Positions 4,298 through 11,825 of a stretch of DNA of 18,400 nt are shown one piece after another. The stretch lies in assembly GCA_900542965.1 (NCBI GenBank), contig UQPY01000038.1, forward strand, positions 1 to 18,400, read 5' to 3'. Every line of letters begins with the position of its first letter. Position 1 is the stretch's first letter. Made by a program: the position numbers and the translations under genes. Under the pieces are notes generated by a model. It had not been told where the DNA came from. It ran no database searches and saw only the letters and a list, made by a program, of their open reading frames with translations. The stretch comes from an uncultured Collinsella sp. GTDB taxonomy: Bacteria > Actinomycetota > Coriobacteriia > Coriobacteriales > Coriobacteriaceae.

Positions 4298-7123
4298 TTA
4301 CCCCGTGTTCTGCAGTCCTGCCGAGACGCCGGTCACAGTCGAAAGAATCAGGCTCATGTACTCGGCCTTCTTCTCCTCGGCCATCTCGTCCTGGTTCATA
4401 CGCACCTCGCGAAGGGCGCGGACCTGGGCGATGGACAGGGCGTCGACGTAGGGGTTACGCACGCGAACGGCGCAGCCGAGCACGCGGCGGCGCTGCAGCG
4501 GCCACTCGTCACCGACGATGGCAAGGACCCACTTGCGGGTGAGCTGCATCTCGGTGAAGACCTTCTCGGACAGATCCTGGCGATCGCCCAGGTGCAGATA
4601 CATCTTGGCGATGCGCTGGTCGGTCTTGGCGATCGACATCTCGATGTTGTCGATAAAGGTGCGGAAGAACGGCCACTCCTGGTAGGCAGCCTTAAGCTGG
4701 TCAAGGTCGCCCAACTGCTCGCAGGCGGTGCCCAGGCCGTACCAAGCGGCCAGGTTAATGCGCGCCTGGCTCCAGCTGAAGATCCACGGAATGGTACGCA
4801 GGTCGTCGAGCGACTTGGCACCCAAGCCGCGCTTGGCGGGACGCGAGCCGATCGGCAGCAGACCGACCTCGGTCAGCGGCGTCACGGTCGAGAACCACGG
4901 TGTAAAGTCCTCGGTGTTCAGCAGGTCCAGATAGCGCTCGTGGCTTGCGGCGTTGAGCTTCTCGGCCATATCCCAGAACTTCTGCGTGGTCTCAGTGTTG
5001 GTCTTCTCGACACTCGGGGCCGACTGCAAAAGCGTTGCGGCGGCAACGGACTCAACATGACGCTGAGCCAGCGTGCGGTTGCCGTAACGGGCAAAGATGA
5101 CCTCGCCCTGCTCGGTGAGCTTAAAGAAGCAGTTGACCGAACCCTTGGGCTGCGCCAGCACGGCCTTGTTGGCCGGGCCGCCGCCACGGCCCACGGCACC
5201 GCCGCGACCGTGCATAAGCACCAGGTCGATATCGTTCTTCTCGGCCCACTTGGCGATGCGCTCCTGCGCGGAGTGCAGCGCGAGCATGGCCGTGGTAGGA
5301 CCGGCATCCTTGGAGGAGTCGGAATAGCCCAGCATGACCTCCATGCGGCGGCTGGTCTGGGCAAGGCGCTTCTGCACCACGGGCAGCGTAAGCATCTGGT
5401 CGAGCACGTCGACACAGCCCTCGAGGTCCTCGAGCTGCTCGAACAGCGGGATCACGTCGAGCTCGGGGACATCCTCCTCGTGTGCGAAGGACAGGTGGGC
5501 CAGCTCAAAGACGTCGGCCACATGCTGGGCGCTCTTGGTAAACGAGATGATGTAGCGGTGCGCCATCTTCTTGCCGTAGCGCTTTTGGATGGAACCGATG
5601 GCACGGAAGGTGTCGATGACCTCGCGCGTCATGGGCTGCAGGTCGCCATGGATACCGTTTTCGTGGATATCCTTGAGGGCGCGGGCGTGCACCACGGAGT
5701 GCTGACGGAACTCCATCTCGACCATGTGGAAGCCGAAGGACTCGACCTGCCAGATGATGGTCTGGACCGGGCCGTAGGCAGCACGGACGGCACCGCAAGC
5801 GGCCAACGAGCGCTGGACGACGCGCAGGTCCTCCAGGAACTCATCGGCGCTGTGGTACATGGTGTCGGTGATACGACGCACGGTGGCGTTCAGACGGTCG
5901 GCCATGACGAGCATGACGGCGCGATGCGGCTCGTGCTCGGAGATCAGCTCGGCGCGGGCCGTGTACCGAGGGCTCATCTCGACCTGATGGTTCCACAGGT
6001 TGATGAGCTCGGCAGAAGGCTTGCTGTAGGTGGCCTCGAGCGTGAGGTTGCGGCCGATGCGGCGGCACTTGTCCTCGAGCTTGAGCACCATGTGGGTGAA
6101 GTACTTGGCGGCGACCTCACGGCTCACCTTGGCGGTGACGTTGGGGTTACCGTCGCGGTCGGAACCGATCCAGCTGCCGGGATGGAAGAACGCCGGGCAC
6201 AGCGGCGGCACGGTACCGGCCTTGTCGCCCAGCACCCAGTCGTCAAAGCGACGATAGATGACGGGGATAACGTCGAACAGCGTGTTATCGAAGATGTCGA
6301 TGATGGTATCGGCTTCCTCGACCGGCGTGGGCTTCTTGAGCGCGATGGGACTCGTACGCACCAGGGCGTCGATCTCCTGCAGCATATGGCGCTCGTTCTC
6401 CACCAGGTCGGAGCCGCCCAGACGCGGACGCTCCTCCAGCAGGTTTGAGATACGGCGAATCTTGCCCTCGACGGCCTTACGACGGGCCTCGGTGGGATGT
6501 GCGGTAAAGACAGGGTGGAACTCGAGCTTGCCGAGCAGCTCGTTGGCGCCCTCGACGCCCAGCTCATTCACCAGCTGGTGATAGGCGACGGTGAGCTCGT
6601 TAGCGGGATCGACCTCGGTATCGGTCGACGCACCGGCCTCGCGCTCGCGCAGCTGCGCCACACGGTAGTTCTCCTCCGACAGGTTTGCCAGATGGAAGAA
6701 ACTCGTAAAGGCGCGAACGATGACCTGCTGCTTATCGAGCGGCAGGCTGTCGATCAGATCGACGACCTCACGAAATGCCACGGCGGTGGACTCATCGGCA
6801 GTAGGCACGCCCTGCTCGTCGACGGCTTCGTCGGCAGCGCAGGTACCGGGGTTGCCGGCATTGACCACAATCTCGGCTGTCAAAATCTTGTCGAACAGGT
6901 CCGCGATCTCAGGATCATACTCGCTAAGCACACGACGCTCCAGGCGCAGGAACAACGCCAGATTGTCGCGCAGCTCCTCGGGGATCTCGATCTCGGCGAG
7001 ACGCTCCCTGGACTCGGCATTCGAGCCGATTCGGTTAACGAGGCGGTTGACCACGGCAGCGACGCGCGCCGCGGCTTCGGGTACAGACTGGTTGCTTAGG
7101 TTCTCAGCCACGTTTCCTCCCAT
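4298..7123 (-). CDS. ppc: Phosphoenolpyruvate carboxylase
   Basis: A 941-residue cytoplasmic enzyme that makes oxaloacetate from PEP and bicarbonate, replenishing the C4 acids. Motifs in order are VFTAHPTEA (catalytic His209), GSDRDGNPNV, EMEFRQHS, MLGYSDSSKDAG, the active-site loop HGRGGAVGRGGGP, GSRPAKR, IPWIFSWSQAR and the conserved C-terminus QNTG. It is about 60 residues longer than the E. coli enzyme, partly through an acidic linker near residues 93-112. The start is uncertain: ATG 7123 has AAGGAGG almost touching it, whereas GTG 7111, four codons in, has GGGAGG at 4-nt spacing and may be the real start. Neighbours are an independent hisS unit upstream and a palindromic element downstream. 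In a fermentative anaerobe it would feed a succinate or aspartate branch; that role is inferred. Confidence 0.97.
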   Translation of the reverse strand: MGGNVAENLSNQSVPEAAARVAAVVNRLVNRIGSNAESRERLAEIEIPEELRDNLALFLRLERRVLSEYDPEIADLFDKILTAEIVVNAGNPGTCAADEAVDEQGVPTADESTAVAFREVVDLIDSLPLDKQQVIVRAFTSFFHLANLSEENYRVAQLREREAGASTDTEVDPANELTVAYHQLVNELGVEGANELLGKLEFHPVFTAHPTEARRKAVEGKIRRISNLLEERPRLGGSDLVENERHMLQEIDALVRTSPIALKKPTPVEEADTIIDIFDNTLFDVIPVIYRRFDDWVLGDKAGTVPPLCPAFFHPGSWIGSDRDGNPNVTAKVSREVAAKYFTHMVLKLEDKCRRIGRNLTLEATYSKPSAELINLWNHQVEMSPRYTARAELISEHEPHRAVMLVMADRLNATVRRITDTMYHSADEFLEDLRVVQRSLAACGAVRAAYGPVQTIIWQVESFGFHMVEMEFRQHSVVHARALKDIHENGIHGDLQPMTREVIDTFRAIGSIQKRYGKKMAHRYIISFTKSAQHVADVFELAHLSFAHEEDVPELDVIPLFEQLEDLEGCVDVLDQMLTLPVVQKRLAQTSRRMEVMLGYSDSSKDAGPTTAMLALHSAQERIAKWAEKNDIDLVLMHGRGGAVGRGGGPANKAVLAQPKGSVNCFFKLTEQGEVIFARYGNRTLAQRHVESVAAATLLQSAPSVEKTNTETTQKFWDMAEKLNAASHERYLDLLNTEDFTPWFSTVTPLTEVGLLPIGSRPAKRGLGAKSLDDLRTIPWIFSWSQARINLAAWYGLGTACEQLGDLDQLKAAYQEWPFFRTFIDNIEMSIAKTDQRIAKMYLHLGDRQDLSEKVFTEMQLTRKWVLAIVGDEWPLQRRRVLGCAVRVRNPYVDALSIAQVRALREVRMNQDEMAEEKKAEYMSLILSTVTGVSAGLQNTG

Positions 7124-7155
7124 TCCTCCTTCTATGCACGTAACATGCGGTATTC

Positions 7156-7183
7156 ATTATAGGCGCTTGAGAAATACTTTCGA
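7156..7183 (-). promoter_or_regulatory. ppc promoter
   Basis: A perfect TATAAT -10 box (7161-7156 on the - strand) has TCGAAA (7183-7178) 16 nt upstream as a fair -35 box. It lies about 33 nt before the ppc ATG and after the hisS terminator, so ppc is transcribed on its own. Confidence 0.65.
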
Positions 7184-7218
7184 CACTGATTGTGCTTTAC
7201 CACACAAAAGTATTTTCT
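7170..7218. promoter_or_regulatory. Inverted repeat overlapping the ppc -35 region
   Basis: AGAAATACTTT (7170-7180) and AAAGTATTTTCT (7207-7218) are near-perfect complements separated by 26 nt. The proximal arm covers the -35 box. It may be a pair of half-sites for a regulator of ppc or a site for DNA looping; no regulator is identifiable. Confidence 0.4.
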
Positions 7219-7273
7219 GCATTGCAAAGGTTTTTGCCCTAAATGGTCGTATTTCTCGGTGGACGGCATACAC

Positions 7274-7311
7274 AAACGGGGGCATTCCGCATAAATGCGA
7301 AACACCCCCGT
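7274..7311 (-). terminator. Intrinsic terminator after hisS
   Basis: Arms 7276-7292 and 7295-7311 pair completely on the - strand if three G-U pairs are allowed, with ACGGGGG as the GC-rich base, followed by TTTGTG. On the + strand the same three positions mismatch, so it acts on the hisS transcript, about 58 nt after the stop. Confidence 0.75.
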
Positions 7312-7368
7312 AACAATCGCTCGCCGCGAGCGAGACATGTTAGCGGGTCCGCAGCTCAAAAAGATGCG

Positions 7369-8682
7369 CTACAGGCGCTCGCGAACCGCCTCGACGACGT
7401 TGGCCAGATCGGCAAGGACCTCATCATGGCTCTCCATGTCGCGCACCTTGACCTTGCCGGCGGCAAGCTCGTCGCCGCCCAGGACCAGAATGAGCTTGGC
7501 GCCTACCTTATCGGCCTGCTTAAACTGAGCCTTGAGCGAACGGCCCTGATAGTCGGCCTCGGTCACGATACCTGCGGCGCGAAGCTCCTGCGTGATGGCA
7601 AAGACGTTCTGGCGCAGCTCCTTGCCGGCGTTGGCGACATAGACGCACGGGGCCTCATCGGCACCCAGATCGCTGCCAAAGGCCTGCAGGGCCAGCAGGG
7701 CGCGCTCAAAACCGACGGCAAAGCCGACGCCCGCCGTGGGCTTGCCACCCTCGAGCTCGACCAGGCCGTCGTAGCGGCCGCCGCCACCGATGGAACCGAC
7801 GCCGGCGCCGGGAGCCTCGACCTCAAAGACAGTGCGGGTGTAGTAGTCCAGACCACGCACCAGGGTGGGATCCTCGACATACTCGATACCGGCGGCATCC
7901 AGATAGCGCTTGACCTGCTCGTAGTGCTCACGGCACTCGTCGCACAGGTTGTCGCCCATCAGCGGCGCGTCGGCCATGATCTCGCGGCAGTGGTCGTTCT
8001 TGCAGTCGAAGGCGCGCAGCGGGTTAAGCTCGGCGCGCTCACGGCACTCGTCGCACATCTCGTCTGCGTGATCGAGGATGAACTGCTTAACCTGCTCGCG
8101 GTAAGCCGGACGGCACTGGGCGTCACCCATCGAGTTGATGAGCAGACGAAGCTTGGAAAGGTCGAAGCCCAGGCGCTTGTAGAACTCCATGAGCATGATG
8201 ATGCACTCGGCGTCTGCCGCCGGATCGGGAGCGCCGAGCCACTCGATACCCACCTGGTGGAACTGGCGCAGGCGGCCCTTCTGGGGACGCTCGCCGCGGA
8301 ACATGGCCTCGGCGTAGTACGCCTTAAACGGCGTGGAGCCCTGGGGCACCAGATTGTTCTCGACGACGGCGCGCACCACGCCGGCCGTGCCCTCGGGGCG
8401 AAGCGCCAGGCGCTGCTTGGGCTTGAGTTTGGTGTCGGTGCCCTCGGTAAAGACGCGTTCCAGGTTGGCACCGCTGAACACGCGGAACATTTCCTTGCGC
8501 ACGACGTCGGTCGACTGGCCGATACCGTGGACAAACACGTCCACCTGCTCGATCGCGGGCGTCTCGATAGGCTTAAAGCCAAACGGCTCGAACACGCCGG
8601 CCGCAATCTGTTGCATCTTTTGCCAGGCGCGCATCTCGGCGCCGATAAGGTCGCGGGTTCCCTCCGCCTTCTGTGCCTGCAT
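7369..8682 (-). CDS. hisS: Histidyl-tRNA synthetase
   Basis: A 437-residue class II aminoacyl-tRNA synthetase that charges tRNA-His using ATP. Seen are GTRDL at the N-terminus, motif 2 FRGERPQKGRLRQFHQVG (residues 128-145), the histidine-specific loop LVRGLDYYTRTVFE (274-287), GSIGGGGRYDGL and motif 3 AGVGFAVGFERALL (317-330). The anticodon-binding domain follows, ending in LADLANVVEAVRERL. An insertion at 210-250 has three CxxC or CxxxxC pairs (CDEC, DCKNDHC, LCDEC), which could bind zinc. The start at ATG 8682 (MQAQKAEGTRD) was chosen over ATG 8712 because a -10 box at 8724-8729 puts transcription start only a few bases before 8712, and AAAGG precedes 8682. It stands alone, with its own terminator. 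Confidence 0.97.
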   Translation of the reverse strand: MQAQKAEGTRDLIGAEMRAWQKMQQIAAGVFEPFGFKPIETPAIEQVDVFVHGIGQSTDVVRKEMFRVFSGANLERVFTEGTDTKLKPKQRLALRPEGTAGVVRAVVENNLVPQGSTPFKAYYAEAMFRGERPQKGRLRQFHQVGIEWLGAPDPAADAECIIMLMEFYKRLGFDLSKLRLLINSMGDAQCRPAYREQVKQFILDHADEMCDECRERAELNPLRAFDCKNDHCREIMADAPLMGDNLCDECREHYEQVKRYLDAAGIEYVEDPTLVRGLDYYTRTVFEVEAPGAGVGSIGGGGRYDGLVELEGGKPTAGVGFAVGFERALLALQAFGSDLGADEAPCVYVANAGKELRQNVFAITQELRAAGIVTEADYQGRSLKAQFKQADKVGAKLILVLGGDELAAGKVKVRDMESHDEVLADLANVVEAVRERL

Positions 8683-8723
8683 GGGCAAACACCTTTCTTT
8701 GTATCGCGTCATAGGTAATGGTC

Positions 8724-8729
8724 ATTATA
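8724..8729 (-). promoter_or_regulatory. hisS -10 box
   Basis: A perfect TATAAT on the - strand, 41 nt before the hisS start. No good -35 box is present at 16-18 nt; that position lies in the arm of the hairpin at 8739-8814. Confidence 0.5.
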
Positions 8730-8738
8730 CGGCACAAA

Positions 8739-8814
8739 CACAAACCGCGGCGGCGCGTCTGACCGAACGAGGGTATGGGAACTCGTTCGGCCAGACGCGC
8801 CGCCGCGGTTTGTG
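8739..8814. repeat. Giant hairpin A, 33-bp arms
   Basis: Arms 8739-8771 and 8782-8814 match at 32 of 33 positions around a 10-nt loop (GGTATGGGAA). The arms are very GC-rich (CCGCGGCGGCGCGTCTG). The single mismatch is A-C on the + strand but G-U on the - strand. It is the first of three hairpins between hisS and the MFS gene, and it reaches into the hisS promoter. Confidence 0.9.
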
Positions 8815-8876
8815 ATCCCTATTCCTCCGTCCCCTTCGGATCACGTGATCCCTTGGGGACGGAGGAATAGGGATCA
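8813..8876. repeat. Giant hairpin B, 22-bp arms with palindromic loop
   Basis: Arms 8813-8834 and 8855-8876 (starting TGATCCCTATTCC) are perfectly complementary. The 20-nt loop contains the perfect 14-bp palindrome GGATCACGTGATCC (8838-8851). It overlaps hairpin A by two bases. Confidence 0.9.
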
Positions 8877-8886
8877 TTTCGTAGGC

Positions 8887-8950
8887 CCGTGGCCGCCTTG
8901 GAAACCGAATGATGGTACGAGCATCCATTCGGCTTCCAAGGCGGCCACGG
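8887..8950. repeat. Giant hairpin C, 25-bp arms
   Basis: Arms 8887-8911 and 8926-8950 (CCGTGGCCGCCTTGG outermost) match at 24 of 25 positions, the exception being G-U on the - strand. The stem continues past a one-base bulge into GATG-GTACGAG-CATC. It starts 36 nt after the MFS stop and may end that transcript, though no U-tract follows. Confidence 0.88.
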
Positions 8951-8985
8951 ACAGAACAGGGCAAACAGAAAAGAGCGACGGACGT

Positions 8986-10290
8986 CTACTCCCCCGCCAC
9001 GCTCGCGCGCAGCTTGGCGGCGATGGGCTCGGATGCCAGCAGGAATACGAGCATGACCACGGAGCACGCCAGGCACACGATCCAGGTGCTTGCAAAGGAG
9101 CCCGTGGCATCGAACAGCACGCCCGAGACGATGGCGCCCACGGTGCCGCCGACCATCTCGAGCGAGGTGATGGTACCCGTGACCTTGCCGAGGTCGGCCA
9201 TGCCAAACTGCTTGGACGCGGCGATGGTAGGCGTGATGGTGCCCATGCACGTTCCGACACCAAAGCTCACAGCGGCGACAATAGGACCGAGGTCCGTCGT
9301 CGGGAAGCACAGGGCGACGCAGGCGATAATGCACGCAACGGAGCCAAGGATATTGCCAAAGCGCAGGCCAAAGCGGTCATAGATCGCACCGAGCGAAATC
9401 TTGGCGATAACGACGGTGACCATATAGGCCGAAAGCACAGTGCCCGCCCACATGGGATCGTGGCCGCCCGTGACGATCTTGGCGCCGTTGACGGTAACGC
9501 TCGTCATGTTGGTGACCTGGTTGGGCAAGATGGCGCCGTTAACGAGACCCATAAAGAGGAAGGCGACGACAAGCAGCCAAAACGCCGGGCTCTTCTTGAT
9601 ACGAGACCAGCCGACGCTAACCTCGGGCGCCGTGTGCTCGTCCTTGTCGCCAGCCGTCGAGACGGACGGATCGCCCGGGTTCTCGCCGAGCGGCTTAAGG
9701 CCGATCTCGGAAGGCTTGGTGCGGAAGGAATAGGCCGTGATGGGCAGTGCCGCCACAATGCAGACGGCAGCGAGTACCAGGAACGCAGAGCGCCAGCCCA
9801 CACTCACGATAAGCGAGCTCACGATCGGCGAGAGAATAGCGCCGCCAAAGCCCGAGCCCGAAAGTGCGATGGAGATGGCAAGGCCTCGCTTGGCGGTAAA
9901 CCAGTTGGCGGTCACCAGGCTAATGAGCAGACGGGTCGAGGCCACAGCGAAGCAGCCCGAAACGGCAAAGAGCACGTAGACCTGCCAAAGCTCGCCTACA
10001 AAGCTCATGCCTACGAGCACCGCCGAGGTGGTGATGACAGTGAGCGAACCCAAGACGCGGCCGCTTACCTTGTCGGCAACATGGCCGATGACGAGCGAGC
10101 CCACAACGCTCACCACGGTGGAGATGGCGTTGGAGATGTTGTACTGGGCAAGCGTAATCCCAAGGTCGCTAACAATGAGCGGCTGGAACAGGCTCATGCA
10201 GTTGACGAAGATGGTGTAGCACGTGGCCATGATCACAAAGCCGGAGGCCACCACGAGCCAGCCGGGGAAGAACTTACGTTGCTGGGACAT
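8986..10290 (-). CDS. MFS transporter, oxalate/formate antiporter-like
   Basis: A 434-residue integral membrane protein with 12 hydrophobic segments split 6+6 by a charged cytoplasmic loop near residues 195-240 (rich in D, E and K). The MFS signature between helices 2 and 3 is IGHVADKVSGR, repeated in degenerate form between helices 8 and 9 as GAIYDRFGLRFG. The opening FFPGWLVVASGF and the RGLAISIALSGSGFGG segment resemble the OFA/monocarboxylate branch, so an organic acid such as lactate, formate or oxalate is a plausible substrate; this is inference. The start at ATG 10290 has AAAGGAGC 3-5 nt upstream, whereas upstream in-frame ATGs run back into a hairpin. It is monocistronic or follows the M20 gene, with hairpins on both sides. 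Confidence 0.9.
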   Translation of the reverse strand: MSQQRKFFPGWLVVASGFVIMATCYTIFVNCMSLFQPLIVSDLGITLAQYNISNAISTVVSVVGSLVIGHVADKVSGRVLGSLTVITTSAVLVGMSFVGELWQVYVLFAVSGCFAVASTRLLISLVTANWFTAKRGLAISIALSGSGFGGAILSPIVSSLIVSVGWRSAFLVLAAVCIVAALPITAYSFRTKPSEIGLKPLGENPGDPSVSTAGDKDEHTAPEVSVGWSRIKKSPAFWLLVVAFLFMGLVNGAILPNQVTNMTSVTVNGAKIVTGGHDPMWAGTVLSAYMVTVVIAKISLGAIYDRFGLRFGNILGSVACIIACVALCFPTTDLGPIVAAVSFGVGTCMGTITPTIAASKQFGMADLGKVTGTITSLEMVGGTVGAIVSGVLFDATGSFASTWIVCLACSVVMLVFLLASEPIAAKLRASVAGE

Positions 10291-10328
10291 ACTGCTCCTT
10301 TTTAAATAAACGAATAGCCTGCGCCGGG

Positions 10329-10424
10329 CGCCGGTAGTGCCCAAAATTGCCTTGAAAGACAAGGGTATAGGCCTTATGGCCATGCCCGCAGGTTTGAAAG
10401 GCAAGGTTGGGTGCTACCGGTGGT
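10329..10424. repeat. Composite palindrome between the MFS and M20 genes
   Basis: Three successive stems share one axis: CCGGTAG (10331-10337) with CTACCGG (10414-10420), which overlaps the M20 stop codon; TTGCCTT (10347-10353) with AAGGCAA (10398-10404); and a core GGGTAT-A-GGCC-TTAT-GGCC-ATGCCC (about 10363-10386). The core matches the element at 18291-18374 at 17 of 20 positions around the loop. It may terminate the M20 transcript. Confidence 0.7.
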
Positions 10425-11709
10425 CGGCGATGAAGCCCAGGGCGACGGCGGCATATGCCGCGGCGCCGAGCGGCAATTCGGCATCGTTAAAGCGCGCCTT
10501 GGGATGGTGCTGGGCAAAATGCTCGTCCGTGTCGGTCACGGCAGCGCCCACGGTAAAGTACGCGCTCGGGACCTCGCTCGAGATAAGTGCGAAATCCTCG
10601 CTCGCCATGGCGTGGAATAGCGGCAGGAAGGCAACCTTGGGCAGCACCGCGCCCACGTAGCCAAGCGAGGCCTGGGTCATATCGCTGTCGAGCACGAGCG
10701 GCGGAACGTCCGAAAGCGTCTCGATGGTCGCCGGCGTACGATATGTTGCGGCAACGCCGTTGACGACCTCCGCGATGCGGGTCTTAAGGTGAGCCATGAG
10801 CTCGACATCGAAGCCGCGCAACGTTCCCTCGAGCACGCAGGTGTCGGGGATGACGTTGGCCGCCAAGCCGCCAGCGAACTTACCCACGGTAAGCGCGACC
10901 TCCTTGGCCGCCGGCACCTCGCGGGAGATAAGCTCCTGGAGCGCCAGGTGCACATGGACGCCGGCCGTGATGGGGTCGATGCAGATCTCGGGGCTGGAAC
11001 CGTGGCCACCCTTGCCCTGCAGCGTGATGCGGAAACCGTACACGCCCGAGAGCGCCGGACTCCCATAGAGCACCAGGCCAAGCGGCGACTGGCTATTGAC
11101 ATGCATGGCAAAGGCGACCTGAGGGCGCGGGTTCTGCAGCAGACCGTCGGCGATGGCGGCGCGGGCACCCTCAAAGGTTTCCTCGCCCGGCTGGAACAGC
11201 AACTTAACCGTAGCGTTGGCATCAACAAGCTCTGCCTCGCGCGCTTTGAGCATACGAGCCGCACCAAGCAGCGCCGTCGCGTGCATATCGTGACCGCAAG
11301 CGTGCATGCAGCCGTTGGTGGATGCAAAGGGCTCGCCCGACTCCTCGGCAACAGGCAGGGCATCCATATCGCCACGGAGCATGATGACCGTACCGGCCTG
11401 TTCGTCCGTGCAGACGCCATTGCCTTGGGCCGCGGCGGCACCGGCGCCGACAAGGCCCACAACGCAGGAACCATCAACGAGCGTGGCAAATGGGATGTCC
11501 ATCTCGGTCAGGCGCGCTTGGATATACGCAGAGGTCTGTGGGAGGCTATTACCCAGCTCGGGCATCTGGTGGAGATCGTGTCGCCACGCAGCGAGCTCGT
11601 CTGCAAAAGCCTGAGCTTCTGCAACAAGACCGTCACCGATAGCGGTCTGCGCCGCTGCGGTGGCCTTGGGCGCTGATTGCGGTTGAAGATCGGACAAAGC
11701 TGGTGCCAT
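10414..11709 (-). CDS. M20-family (M20D) amidohydrolase/metallopeptidase
   Basis: A 431-residue cytoplasmic hydrolase of the hippurate hydrolase / N-acyl-amino-acid amidohydrolase type, which removes acyl groups from amino acids or cleaves small peptides with a di-metal centre. Seen in order: WRHDLHQMPELG (42-53), LRGDMDALPV (111-120), the metal ligands Cys138 and His140 in MHACGHDMHA, the base Glu176 and ligand Glu177 in FQPGEE, His203 in MHVN, the dimerisation-domain GKGGHGSSP (232-240) and the last ligand His366 in FHAMASEDFA. All catalytic residues are present. The start ATG 11709 has GGAGGG at 6-nt spacing; an 18-residue upstream extension has no support. Substrate cannot be told from sequence. 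It is flanked by a palindrome at its stop codon and a 22-bp dyad upstream. Confidence 0.93.
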   Translation of the reverse strand: MAPALSDLQPQSAPKATAAAQTAIGDGLVAEAQAFADELAAWRHDLHQMPELGNSLPQTSAYIQARLTEMDIPFATLVDGSCVVGLVGAGAAAAQGNGVCTDEQAGTVIMLRGDMDALPVAEESGEPFASTNGCMHACGHDMHATALLGAARMLKAREAELVDANATVKLLFQPGEETFEGARAAIADGLLQNPRPQVAFAMHVNSQSPLGLVLYGSPALSGVYGFRITLQGKGGHGSSPEICIDPITAGVHVHLALQELISREVPAAKEVALTVGKFAGGLAANVIPDTCVLEGTLRGFDVELMAHLKTRIAEVVNGVAATYRTPATIETLSDVPPLVLDSDMTQASLGYVGAVLPKVAFLPLFHAMASEDFALISSEVPSAYFTVGAAVTDTDEHFAQHHPKARFNDAELPLGAAAYAAVALGFIADHR

Positions 11710-11739
11710 AGATGCCCTCCAGTATCGTTTTTGCAGCAA

Positions 11740-11761
11740 GCACTTTGATAGCGTAAAGTGC
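11740..11761. promoter_or_regulatory. 22-bp dyad upstream of the M20 gene
   Basis: GCACTTT and AAAGTGC are perfect 7-bp arms with an 8-bp spacer, centred about 42 nt before the start codon. The position is right for an operator near the promoter; no clear -10/-35 pair could be assigned. Confidence 0.5.
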
Positions 11762-11787
11762 AAGGTACTACTTTAAGGGCGAGGCAT

Positions 11788-11813
11788 AAAAAATGCCGCC
11801 CCGGGAGGGCGGC
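11788..11813 (-). terminator. Intrinsic terminator of the EamA transporter gene
   Basis: On the - strand GCCGCCC-TCCCG-GGGCGGC is followed by AT6, a textbook rho-independent terminator 12 nt after the stop codon at 11826. Confidence 0.9.
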
Positions 11814-11825
11814 GCAATAAGTTGT

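Noticed and set aside
4592..6448. 618-codon open frame on the + strand
   Set aside because: It lies wholly opposite ppc, whose motifs are unmistakable, and has no recognisable domain or ribosome site.
7243..8718. 491-codon open frame on the + strand opposite hisS
   Set aside because: It is the complement of hisS, starts within the hisS terminator region and has composition typical of an antisense shadow.
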